From assembly GCA_017416425.1 (NCBI GenBank), contig JAFQCL010000017.1, positions 1-36,392 on the forward strand: a stretch of 36,392 nt of DNA, given 5' to 3'. The notes beneath the pieces were generated by a model, which did not search any database, was not told the DNA's origin, and was given only the letters and a program-made list of their open reading frames with translations. Below are positions 9,401-15,870 of the stretch, one piece after another. Source of the stretch: Clostridia bacterium. Its GTDB lineage: Bacteria > Bacillota > Clostridia > Christensenellales > CAG-138. The translations under genes and the position numbers were made by a program. Position 1 is the stretch's first letter; each line of letters starts with the position of its first letter.

Positions 9401-12396
9401 ACTACGGTCTTACCTAAATAAGCATCCACACGCTCTCCCGGGAAATCTTGAACTATCTGATCACGCTGCTTATCCGGCAGTTCAGCCAAATCCATAAGCA
9501 GCGCATCGCTTGCGCAATGACAGATGCGCTTTAGAGTCACAAGGAACTGCTCCATGAAATTTTCCGCTATAGCTTCATCATAAAGCTTTCTGGAATAAGA
9601 AAGCACAAACTTGAGGTTCTCACCCTCGTGGGTAGCCTCAAGGACTAGATCCATATTTAGAGCCTGACCCTTAATGGGCAGATATTTCACCTGAGCACCC
9701 TCGATTTTTGGAACAGGAAGCTCCTGCAGGTAGTTGAAGATCACGTCAAAAACAGGAGAACGCGATGCGTTTCTGTCCGGTGCAAGCATGGGAACCAGCT
9801 GCTCAAATGGATATGTCTGGTTTGCTTTAACCGTTCGTATGGTTTGAGCGGTCTTTATGATATAATCCTGCACAGTCATATCGCCTGCGGGTTTTAAACG
9901 CACCGGAAGCGTGTTGACAAACATGCCGATCATGCTTTCCTGCTCTTTAAGAGTACGTCCACTCATAGCGGTACCGACGACCACATCCTCGCTTCCGCAA
10001 TACTTGGCAAGAGTAATGCCCAGCGCTGACATGAGAAGGCCGTATTGTGTAATCCCCATGCGTTTTGCAGTCGTATATATATCAGCTTTGGGAATAAGGC
10101 GCACCACATCCATATCCGCACAAGGCAAAACGTCAGGGCGGATGGAGTGAGTAGGCATTTCATTTTCGGGCACGCCATCGGAAAACATCTCCCGGAATGC
10201 TGCTTCCTGAACCCTAAGATCAGCATTTTCCGACTGCCAGACGGCGTAATCCTGATGGTCAAAAGCAAGCTCTGAAAGCTTCTCGCCGCGATAGAGGCGG
10301 AAAAGATCGTCTTGGAAGGTGTACCAGCTTGTGCCATCAATGATTATGTGGTGTAAACAGAAGTGAAGTGTATAGGTATCCTTTCCATGATCAAAGAGCC
10401 GGCAGCGCAATAATGGCGCATGGCTAAGGTCAAAGGGATGATTTTCCTCTTCAATGATTTTCTGCACCTCACTGGCTTCACAGAAGCGTCTTTCCACAGT
10501 AGCGCTGAGCTTATCGGCAATGCGGTGTACGTATTCGCCATTCTCAAGCGGATAATAGGAACGCAGTATTGCATGGCGTTCAAGCAGCGCATCGAGTGCG
10601 CTTTGCAGACGATCGGCATCAAAACGACCTTCGATCCGTATTGCAAGGAAATTTATATTGTAGGCGATGGATTCAGGATTCATGCCCTGTTCGGTAGCCA
10701 TTTGACGCTCAGCAAATGTAAGCGGCCAGATTTCACGAGGGGAAGCTTTACTTAAGACACCACTTTTATCGAGCGCCGCCAGTTTTTGCGGTGTACCCAA
10801 GCTTAATATATCGCTTGCCGAAATGCCAAGACCGATAAGCTCCTCCTGCACTGCGGCGGCAGATATGGAATCACCGCCAATCAGGTTGAAGTCGTCAAGA
10901 ACACCCACTCTATCCAGGGACAGGACGCGCCCAAATGCCTCGCAAATGATTCGCTCACGTTTATTTTCCGGAGCTTGATATGTTGTCTTAAATTTTGCCG
11001 TGTCAGGAGGAAGTATATTTTTTCGATCCACTTTACCGTTCGCGTTTAAAGGCAGTTTATCAAGCTGCTCCAGGAAGGATGGAATCATATAACCGGGCAG
11101 AAAATCGCTTATGGCAGAAATAACGTCATTGGGTGCAAGGTGCACTTTTGCAGTATATACACCAAAAAGGCTTGTTTCACCAAGCGCGTTAGTATATCCT
11201 TTAACCACCGCCTGATCAGCAGGCGTTAAGCGCACGATAGCCGCCTCTATCTCACCCGGCTCAACACGGTAACCGCGCACCTTTACCATCCAATCCTTAC
11301 GCTGTACGTACTCTAGCTGCCCATTTTCGTTAATACGGCCGATATCATTGGTTCGGAAGAGTAGTTTATCATCCTCGCCCTGAGCAAAAGGATTTGGGAT
11401 AAATCGCTCGGTGGTCAACTCCGGGAGATTTAGATACCCTTTTGCGAGCTGGCCGCTTATGCATATCTCTCCCTCCTTGCCTGTTGGCAAAAGGTGGCCT
11501 TCATCATCCAAAATATACAGCTTGCTTCCCGCGTAAGCAGTACCTACCGGTGTACAGCCTTCATAGCGTCTGTCGATTTCAAAAAAAGTTACAGGACCGC
11601 ATGTCTCACTACAGCCATAGGTGTTGAATATACGTACTTTGTCGCTGTATAAAGAAATTACTCTATCCGAACCGACGACCATGCTGACAAGCTGATCCTC
11701 TATTCTGGGCAAAATAATTCTGGCCATCTGCGGAGGAATGAATGCCGTAGTAATACCGTTTTCATTTATGTATTCAGCCAGTTTGAGTACGTCCCTGCGC
11801 ATATCATCCCCAGCAATATGTATAGTTGCGCCAAGTGAAAGGGGTGTAAACACCTCGAGCACAACAGCGACAAACGAGAAAGATGCCGTTGAAAGGAACA
11901 CATCTTGGGCGCAACGCGAATAAACATCACCGCTTATGGCCAAAGACAGCGTGCTATGCGGATTTGCGACCCCTTTTGGATTGCCGGTAGAGCCTGATGT
12001 GTATACAATGAGAGCCAGGTCATCGGACTTGATATCCGGATCAGGTTCACGCACAAATGCATCCGGCAGAGCTTCCATAAAGGCTTCATCGATAACGAGC
12101 TTCGCCTTTGAATCCGCTATAATAAAATCAACACGACCCTTAGGGCACTTCTCCTCGACTACGCAAAAAGCAGCGCCAGCCTTCAAGACACCAATCATAG
12201 CGCAAACGGTTTTTATACCTCGCGGAATATGTATTACAACAACATCTCCTATGCCTATTCCATTTTTTCGGAGGGAATAGGCCACCCTGTCACTCTCATG
12301 ATCAAGCTTGGAATAACTCAGCTCTTCTTTGGCAAATCGGAGAGCCGGTTTGCTTGAAAATTCTTTTACAATATTATTGAACATTGACAAAAACAT
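3445..12396 (-). CDS. Three-module nonribosomal peptide synthetase with terminal reductase (A-T-C-A-T-C-A-T-R)
   Basis: A 2983-residue assembly line. Domains in order: A1 about 1-465, T1 475-545 (Ser510 in IGGDS), C1 555-985 (HHIIIDG 682-688), A2 990-1478, T2 1485-1558 (Ser1522 in GLNSL), C2 1573-1990 (HHMIFDG 1698-1704), A3 2003-2483, T3 2490-2565 (Ser2529 in LGGTS), and a thioester reductase R 2600-2983 with TGATGFLG (2610-2617) and YANSK (2779-2783). The condensation and carrier motifs are intact, as is the adenylation Lys of the NGK motif in each A domain (GKVDRK, GKVNRR, GKIHRK). There is no C domain before A1, so A1-T1 is a loading module. There is no thioesterase, so release should be reductive, giving an aldehyde or alcohol. 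By-eye specificity residues: A1 VALFVGTGPK (Val instead of the usual Asp), A2 DAMFSGLIFK, A3 DMKNMGTVSK; none matches a code I can assign. Start ATG 12396 has AAAGGAG 7 bases upstream. It lies between its transferase and its exporter. Related reductase-ended NRPSs of gut Clostridia make peptide aldehydes and pyrazinones. Confidence 0.95.
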   Translation of the reverse strand: MFLSMFNNIVKEFSSKPALRFAKEELSYSKLDHESDRVAYSLRKNGIGIGDVVVIHIPRGIKTVCAMIGVLKAGAAFCVVEEKCPKGRVDFIIADSKAKLVIDEAFMEALPDAFVREPDPDIKSDDLALIVYTSGSTGNPKGVANPHSTLSLAISGDVYSRCAQDVFLSTASFSFVAVVLEVFTPLSLGATIHIAGDDMRRDVLKLAEYINENGITTAFIPPQMARIILPRIEDQLVSMVVGSDRVISLYSDKVRIFNTYGCSETCGPVTFFEIDRRYEGCTPVGTAYAGSKLYILDDEGHLLPTGKEGEICISGQLAKGYLNLPELTTERFIPNPFAQGEDDKLLFRTNDIGRINENGQLEYVQRKDWMVKVRGYRVEPGEIEAAIVRLTPADQAVVKGYTNALGETSLFGVYTAKVHLAPNDVISAISDFLPGYMIPSFLEQLDKLPLNANGKVDRKNILPPDTAKFKTTYQAPENKRERIICEAFGRVLSLDRVGVLDDFNLIGGDSISAAAVQEELIGLGISASDILSLGTPQKLAALDKSGVLSKASPREIWPLTFAERQMATEQGMNPESIAYNINFLAIRIEGRFDADRLQSALDALLERHAILRSYYPLENGEYVHRIADKLSATVERRFCEASEVQKIIEEENHPFDLSHAPLLRCRLFDHGKDTYTLHFCLHHIIIDGTSWYTFQDDLFRLYRGEKLSELAFDHQDYAVWQSENADLRVQEAAFREMFSDGVPENEMPTHSIRPDVLPCADMDVVRLIPKADIYTTAKRMGITQYGLLMSALGITLAKYCGSEDVVVGTAMSGRTLKEQESMIGMFVNTLPVRLKPAGDMTVQDYIIKTAQTIRTVKANQTYPFEQLVPMLAPDRNASRSPVFDVIFNYLQELPVPKIEGAQVKYLPIKGQALNMDLVLEATHEGENLKFVLSYSRKLYDEAIAENFMEQFLVTLKRICHCASDALLMDLAELPDKQRDQIVQDFPGERVDAYLGKTVVALFCEQAKKTPENRAVVFRDKCITYAQLDDITNSLAHYLIGLGAGRGSVIGVMVKRGMMMPIGALSALKTGAAYLPMDPSYPTDRLQYMLEDAGVNILIGDVELRDKTPDFKGVFVESDIIKTLSPKETLPCVSTPDDLFILLYTSGTTGKPKGVMLKNSNLTNFIHYYQKSYDISEADNIPAYASFGFDANMMDMYPTLLSGACLHVLPEEMRLDLPGIRDYFDENGITIAFLTTQLGRQFAEGMKSKTLRALSVGGEALVPLDPPEFELYNLYGPTECTIFSNRFRVDRLYDRIPIGRAIANTALYVVDGRGRLAPIGTAGELCIAGRSVAGGYLNRPDLTAEKFVKNPFTDDPLYATMYKSGDVVRFLPTGDVDFVGRRDFQVKIRGFRVELTEIEARIRAFAGIKDAAVIAQEDAGGGKRVVAYVVSDTPVDIKALNAFIEEELPAYMVPSATMQIDRIPLNQNGKVNRRELPRVEIQADEIVPPRTQLEKQIFEVVSGLLKVDNFGVTTDLMYAGLNSLSSIKAAALITEKTGKNLRTMELMREKTIEKIALCLENSTSYEAKSYEKQDAYPLTQNQLGLYFACIKDPGTLVYNIPFELSFGSDIDAKRLKESVKKVIDAHSYIKTRFEMRDNEPMQLRRDDLVIDVNVFECDPEEYAQRKEHFVRPFSFFEGPLFRMEIYKMPNEIRMLCDFHHMIFDGGSMDIFLRDLAAAYDGVELSSESFSSFDLALHEQQLAQGAAYDKAKKFFHERLFDCEGATVFPKDSDAVGVGIPRSVYAKINKSRIEDAIKGIGLTASNLFLAATALVSGRFASTREVRIASITNGREGVNVQNNIGMLVKTLPVALKLDPSQDASAYLMGVQQEMVNILDNQAYPYLRASSEYNYNSQLLYAYQGGVVSEYYLGGNGVYYRGLGLDRAKFPISVNIQEDYHHFIVETEYDDSLFAEATMRTLAECIAHVAGSLVNALSTPIGALSILSESQAEMVSSFNQKPRSVPAGALHHLFEEWERRTPKNTALIATDGSLTFEELNAKANALAHSLLSLGVEKEDRIAFMLPRDSRILISMLGIMKAGCAYIPVDPDYPDERIAHVLEDSGARYILTDSKCKLDNSLSISELLKNADRSNPNVPVGKNDLCYIIYTSGSTGKPKGVMLTHGGIVNYVLNEPQNRHVRALVDNQCIMASVTTVSFDMFLKEAFTTLMNGLTLVLADDEQSKNPDKLAQLFVKTGANAFNATPSRMLQYMELPEMKHALANCKVIMAGGEGYPPALYKKLRGMTSAVLINTYGPTEITVSSNAKILDSENITIGAPLLGVVEEVMDIDGNPLPVGFIGELFIGGNGVARGYFGNTDMTAERFVERNGMRYYKSGDLARWTPNGEVVILGRNDGQIKLRGLRIELGEIENAINAIPEIKSCVVLVRKLHGQDHLCAYYTAKRHISAEELRDILLKSLTKYMVPTAYLQMDKMPMTPNGKIHRKSLPEAKLMQRETYVPPKNEIEKLYCDIFANILHLERVGATDSFFDLGGTSLLVTQVTIDAAAKGLALSYGDVFAAPTPRELAAIRRDNAEKDQADNILSYDYTRIHELLSENTLDALRNGEMRELGNVCITGATGFLGIHILRAFLQQEKGTAYCVVRSGKLSAEKRLKTILTYYFGGSILPLNGKNFLDALDDLMGSRIVVVDGNITDRSLYDKLDTLPIDTYINCAANVKHFSAGTDIEDINCGGVANAVAFCKRKNCRFVQISTASIAGMSVNGTPDEGTKLSESMFYFGQDLSNKYANSKFLAERITLEAALDGLDVKIMRVGNLMARHTDGEFQPNFRTNNFLNRLKAYHIVGAIPYEVMGVNTEFAPIDYTALAVLELAKTPGKCRVFHPYNDHSVFLGDAVQALTERGIKIKPCEREEYECRFSEAMRDPKKARHLNSLIAYQEYGKRIVPIKSVNGYTSQVLMRLGIMWPITTKEYLDKFFMMMETLGFFDEDIDV

Positions 12397-12503
12397 GTTT
12401 TAACTCCTTTCAGACTTGGATTTTGTATTAATGTTATAGCTATATTTAAAACCTCGCTATATCCCATTTAAGTTTTGTTTTTTACTGTAAATATGGTAAA
12501 AAC

Positions 12504-13139
12504 TCATTTAGACTCTTGTGTAAAAAGCAGATCCTCTCGTCTTAAATGAACGATCTCCATCTCCTTATGGGGGTAAAGCCCGGCCACGCACAGCATATGT
12601 TCGTCCAGCTCCTGCCACGTAAGAAACCATATCCTCCCATCGACAAGATTCGGTCTGTTTTTTGTTGGTTGTATCTCAAAACTTTCCGGTGGGAGCTGAA
12701 ACCCCAGACCGGTAGCTTTCATAATACTCTCCTTACCCGTCCAAAGCTTAAAAAAAGCTCTATCATTTTCCTGATCATGCAGCCAATCCAGCTCTTTTTT
12801 GGTAAATACCCTTTTAGCAATGGCCTCAGAATAGGGTTCTATCAGCTCAATATCAACTCCAACTTCCTGCGTGTCCAAAACCAGTACTACCTTTTTACCG
12901 GAATGGGATAGATTGAAGAATGGTTTATAGGGCAAATATGGCTTCCCATAAGGTGAGCAGTGAATATCTAATACGCTATTCGATCCAAGCACGCAGCGAA
13001 GCATAAGTCCTGCAACAAGACAGCGCACCTGATCTTCAAATCGAAGGTAGCGCTTCAATCGAGTCAGGCGTGTTTCAGCCAGCAGCTCACAGCCGCTCAG
13101 ATCATACATTTGCGCAATATCACATACATATATTTTCAT
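12504..13139 (-). CDS. sfp: Sfp-type 4'-phosphopantetheinyl transferase
   Basis: A 211-residue protein that moves the phosphopantetheine arm of CoA onto the carrier-domain serines of the NRPS encoded next. Family motifs are present: SPYGKPYLP (62-70), FNLSHSGKKV (75-84), the Mg-binding GVDIE (94-98) and FFKLWTGKESIMKATG (129-144), with the acidic and lysine residues in place. The frame is open to an ATG at 13328, but those 63 extra residues match nothing in the family. The Met at 13139 gives the normal Sfp length and start (MKIYVCD), so it is preferred, although only a weak GTGG is seen upstream. It is the first gene of the operon, with 107 bases before the NRPS. Its pairing with the NRPS makes its target clear. 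It may also serve other carrier proteins of the cell. Confidence 0.92.
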   Translation of the reverse strand: MKIYVCDIAQMYDLSGCELLAETRLTRLKRYLRFEDQVRCLVAGLMLRCVLGSNSVLDIHCSPYGKPYLPYKPFFNLSHSGKKVVLVLDTQEVGVDIELIEPYSEAIAKRVFTKKELDWLHDQENDRAFFKLWTGKESIMKATGLGFQLPPESFEIQPTKNRPNLVDGRIWFLTWQELDEHMLCVAGLYPHKEMEIVHLRREDLLFTQESK

Positions 13140-13196
13140 GGGTATAGCACCACTTTTCGTCTTTGCAGGGGTCCTTGAGTCTATATTTCTAATTAC

Positions 13197-13225
13197 ATAA
13201 TACAGCATTTTTTCGTAACATACAA
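13197..13225 (-). promoter_or_regulatory. Candidate promoter of the transferase-NRPS-MATE operon
   Basis: On the minus strand, TTGTAT (13225-13220), a 17-base spacer and TATTAT (13202-13197). It would give a leader of about 50 bases before the transferase ATG at 13139. Consensus match only. Confidence 0.45.
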
Positions 13226-13336
13226 TCATTTTGATTAAAAGATTGTTTGAAAATGATGCAATGAACAGCATACCATGTCTATAGCGCTTGAAAAGTATAG
13301 AGGCAATTTTAAATTGTGTATATCCCATTAAAATTA

Positions 13337-13366
13337 TTGACAGCTATCTAAGCATTTAAATATACT
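13337..13366 (+). promoter_or_regulatory. Consensus promoter in the transferase-blaI intergenic region
   Basis: TTGACA (13337-13342), an 18-base spacer and TATACT (13361-13366) on the plus strand. It points away from the NRPS operon and is followed about 105 bases later by a rho-independent terminator, with no convincing gene between. Confidence 0.5.
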
Positions 13367-13372
13367 ACATGG

Positions 13373-13496
13373 ATGAATTTTGTATAGAATCCTTTACAAT
13401 AGGCCCGGAAGGACGGGCTAACAGGCAATTTGAAAAAATTCCAGGATAATGAAATATGGCGCTGACTGCTGCAGGCGTTATGCCTGCTACTTTTTT
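13373..13496 (+). ncRNA. Possible small RNA between its own promoter and terminator
   Basis: The interval starts just after the TTGACA/TATACT promoter and ends at a strong terminator. It contains an internal hairpin, GCCCG-N6-CGGGC (13403-13418). A 26-codon ATG frame begins at 13369, essentially at the predicted start of transcription and without a ribosome binding site, so a peptide is unlikely. No known RNA family was recognised. Confidence 0.3.
13471..13496 (+). terminator. Rho-independent terminator upstream of the blaI promoter
   Basis: GCAGGC (13471-13476), 5-base loop, GCCTGC (13482-13487), then TAC and six T (13491-13496). It ends transcription coming from the promoter at 13337 and insulates the blaI promoter that begins 27 bases later. 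Confidence 0.65.
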
Positions 13497-13522
13497 ACGG
13501 CAAAATATAATCTTAAAACCTG

Positions 13523-13552
13523 TTGACAAGCGAGGTCTACATTGTGTAGAAT
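13523..13552 (+). promoter_or_regulatory. Promoter of the blaI-blaR1-like operon
   Basis: TTGACA (13523-13528), an 18-base spacer and TAGAAT (13547-13552). The first BlaI-type dyad lies within the spacer and -10 box, so a bound repressor would block RNA polymerase. Confidence 0.7.
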
Positions 13553-13575
13553 AAACTAAGTCTACACCGTGTAGA
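13536..13575 (+). promoter_or_regulatory. Two BlaI/MecI-type operator dyads
   Basis: TCTACA-TTG-TGTAGA (13536-13550) and TCTACA-CCG-TGTAGA (13561-13575) are both perfect dyads, 25 bp centre to centre. They contain the TACA...TGTA core known for BlaI/MecI family operators. The first overlaps the -10 box and the second lies just after the expected transcription start. This supports autoregulation by the BlaI protein encoded 125 bases downstream. Confidence 0.75.
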
Positions 13576-13593
13576 ATAAAAGGAGGCGGCAGT

Positions 13594-13707
13594 GTGCAAA
13601 ATGAATTTTTATATATCAATTTGTGCCTTTTTGGTGTACAAAACCGGGATTTTCCGGTATGCGGGCTGGCAAGACCTAATCAAATAAAGGAAGGAATGTT
13701 TGATTAA
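13594..13707 (+). CDS. Possible 37-residue leader ORF before blaI
   Basis: A GTG at 13594 lies 7 bases after a perfect AGGAGG (13581-13586) and opens a 37-codon frame ending TAA at 13705-13707, one base before the ATG at 13709 in the blaI frame. The translation is not recognisable. The strong ribosome binding site and tight junction suggest either a translated leader coupled to blaI or chance. A second frame from ATG 13601 gives 28 codons. Evidence is limited to the site and spacing. Confidence 0.25.
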   Translation: MQNEFLYINLCLFGVQNRDFPVCGLARPNQIKEGMFD

Positions 13708-14071
13708 TATGAACGATTATCAGATGGGCGCTGTAGAATCCCGATTTGCGGATATTATTTGGCGGCATGAGCCTATTTCTTCTACGGAGCTGTCTAAACT
13801 GAGTGAAGAGCTGCTCAAGTGGAAAAAGTCAACGACCTATACTGTGCTCAAACGGCTTTGCGATAAGGGGATATTTCAAAACAATAAGGGTACAGTTACT
13901 TCGGTGATATCAAAGCAGGAGTTTTATTCCATGCAGAGCGAGAGATTTGTGGCAGAAACTTTCGATGGGTCGCTTCCAGCTTTTTTGACGGCTTTTACCT
14001 CAAGAAAAAGCTTAACGCCCAAAGAAGTAGCATATCTTCGCCGTATGGTTGCTGAATATGAGGAGGAATGA
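13700..14071 (+). CDS. blaI: BlaI/MecI/CopY-family transcriptional repressor
   Basis: A small winged-helix repressor of about 120 residues. Recognisable parts are the helix-turn-helix region (SRFADIIWRHEPISSTELSKLSEEL broken over residues 12-36), the recognition helix segment KKSTTYTVLKRLCDKG typical of the BlaI/MecI family, and a C-terminal dimerisation helix. Family members bind TACA/TGTA dyads as dimers and are destroyed or inactivated after their BlaR1/MecR1 sensor protease is activated. Both the operators and a BlaR1-like gene are here. Two starts are possible: TTG 13700, five bases after AAGGAAGG, or ATG 13709 directly after the upstream leader stop. The stop overlaps the next start (ATGATG). 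No beta-lactamase gene is in the window, so the regulated function is not necessarily beta-lactam resistance. Confidence 0.88.
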   Translation: MINMNDYQMGAVESRFADIIWRHEPISSTELSKLSEELLKWKKSTTYTVLKRLCDKGIFQNNKGTVTSVISKQEFYSMQSERFVAETFDGSLPAFLTAFTSRKSLTPKEVAYLRRMVAEYEEE

Positions 14072-15822
14072 TGGTGGAAACAGTATTTCTTAAGCTTTTT
14101 AATATGAGCATAACGGCAGGATGGCTTGCCCTTGCGGTTGTACTCGTTCGAACGCTGCTCAAAAAAGCGCCAAAGGGTCTTATGGTAGTAATGTGGGCAC
14201 TGGTCGGAATTCGCCTTATTTTGCCGTTTTCATTCGAAAGCGTTTTGAGCCTGCTGCCAAGCGCGGAGACTGTGCCGCCGGATATTCTTTACTCGAATAC
14301 GCCAATGATCGATAGCGGTATCTCCCTCATTAATTCCAATATAAACCCTATCATTTCCGAATCGCTCGCGCCTAATGTGGGTGACAGTGTCAATCCAATG
14401 CAAGTTATCACGTTTGTAGCATCTGTTATCTGGATTATCGGTGTGATCGCAATGCTTTTATATAGCGCTATAAGCTATATTCGCATTCACAAGAAGGTGA
14501 AGGAAGCGGTACCGATGAAGGAGAATATCTGGATTTCCGACCACATTGCTACCCCATTTATTTTCGGAATACTTCGTCCCCGCGTTTATCTGCCATCATC
14601 TATGAGCGAGCAGGATGTGGAATATGTTATCGCCCATGAAAAAGCGCATCTTAAGCGGCGGGATCATCTACTAAAGCCCTTTGCTTTTCTTTTGCTTACG
14701 GTTTATTGGTTTAATCCAATCTTATGGGTAGCGTACATACTTCTTTGCCGCGATATCGAGCTTGCCTGCGATGAAAAAGTAATAAAGGATATGGGTGAAG
14801 AGATCAAAAAGCCGTATTCAGATGCCCTTATAAATTGCAGTGTTCCCCGAAAAATGATCGCCGTATGTCCGCTTGCTTTCGGTGAAGTTGGCGTTAAAGA
14901 AAGGGTGAAAAACGTGCTGAGCTATAAAAAACCCGCCTTTTGGATAATCGTGATCGCCGTCATCTCCTGCATTATGGTGGCTGTATGCTTTTTGACCGAC
15001 CCCGCAGAAAAACCGGAGGATATATCTTGGCCTGCGCTTGAGGAAATTCGGGAGGGCTATTCTACTAAGCAGGCGGCGACAGACGGCTGTGTGGTGATCG
15101 ATGGACACACACTGCTTGCCGGCGAAAAGTTCTGGATCGACTTTGTCAACGAAACGAAAGAGGGAAACCCTGCCATTGTTCGGGTCTATCAGGCATATTC
15201 CGATCAGAGTGATAATTATTGGGTTAAAGAGCTTAGCTACGATGGGGAAAAATATCTGCTGAGATATTATACCGAAACAGGTGATACGAATGAGGAATTT
15301 CTGCGGGAGGAGGAATATAGGTATCTCGTTCGCAGCCCTTATTATGCCGACACTTCCACAAGAGATAGTTACTTGCTTGCGGATAGCGCCGATGTGACCG
15401 CAGAGGGGTATTATTCTTCCATTGTTTCATCTATAGTCAGACCGGAATATGACATATACAACCACTGCTATGTGATTTACGCGCATGATGTGGATAAGAA
15501 TTATTTATTAAATTCTTGCTATGGAACTGCTTTTTATGATATCGACGGTGATGGCGGGGAGGAAAAGTGCTGTCTTGGCATGGGAAGCACTTCCGGAGTA
15601 TTTACATTCACTATTTCTGTCTATGGAAATGACGGTTTGAAATATCATAATGTCTTCTGTACTGAATTTTATTACCTGAGTTTCGTAAAAGACGAAAACG
15701 GAATTTTGCGTGTGCAGGGTATAACGCAGGAAGAACCGCCAGAAACGCATCTGTTTGACATTGTGCTGAATGGAGAAAATATAGAGCTTTTTGAAAACGG
15801 AAGAATGATCGAATCGGCATAG
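14068..15822 (+). CDS. BlaR1/MecR1-like M56 metalloprotease sensor
   Basis: A 584-residue membrane protein. The N-terminal half has several membrane segments (about 12-30, 36-55, 112-135, 203-228) and the zinc protease site HEKAH (190-194) in YVIAHEKAHLKRRDH, followed by ELACDEKVI, as in BlaR1/MecR1. Another membrane helix (290-310) precedes an extracellular region of about 270 residues that is not a penicillin-binding domain. Its motifs include SWPALEEIREGYSTKQAA, LSYDGEKYLLRYY and a DIDGDGGEEK loop that resembles a calcium-binding site. Such regions are common in clostridial M56 proteins next to BlaI. Transcription is shared with blaI, and the start overlaps its stop. The frame ends in TAG but stays open and coherent beyond it (see next entry), so the protein may be truncated. 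Confidence 0.85.
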   Translation: MMVETVFLKLFNMSITAGWLALAVVLVRTLLKKAPKGLMVVMWALVGIRLILPFSFESVLSLLPSAETVPPDILYSNTPMIDSGISLINSNINPIISESLAPNVGDSVNPMQVITFVASVIWIIGVIAMLLYSAISYIRIHKKVKEAVPMKENIWISDHIATPFIFGILRPRVYLPSSMSEQDVEYVIAHEKAHLKRRDHLLKPFAFLLLTVYWFNPILWVAYILLCRDIELACDEKVIKDMGEEIKKPYSDALINCSVPRKMIAVCPLAFGEVGVKERVKNVLSYKKPAFWIIVIAVISCIMVAVCFLTDPAEKPEDISWPALEEIREGYSTKQAATDGCVVIDGHTLLAGEKFWIDFVNETKEGNPAIVRVYQAYSDQSDNYWVKELSYDGEKYLLRYYTETGDTNEEFLREEEYRYLVRSPYYADTSTRDSYLLADSADVTAEGYYSSIVSSIVRPEYDIYNHCYVIYAHDVDKNYLLNSCYGTAFYDIDGDGGEEKCCLGMGSTSGVFTFTISVYGNDGLKYHNVFCTEFYYLSFVKDENGILRVQGITQEEPPETHLFDIVLNGENIELFENGRMIESA

Positions 15823-15870
15823 GAACGTGCCTCAGCGTTTAACTTCTCGTTTACATGGAATACATACGGA

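Noticed and set aside
13140..13328. N-terminal extension of the phosphopantetheinyl transferase to ATG 13328
   Set aside because: The extra 63 residues do not belong to the family, and the candidate promoter lies inside this stretch.
13365..13619. 84-codon minus-strand frame in the transferase-blaI gap
   Set aside because: It spans the terminator, blaI promoter and operators and has no coding features.
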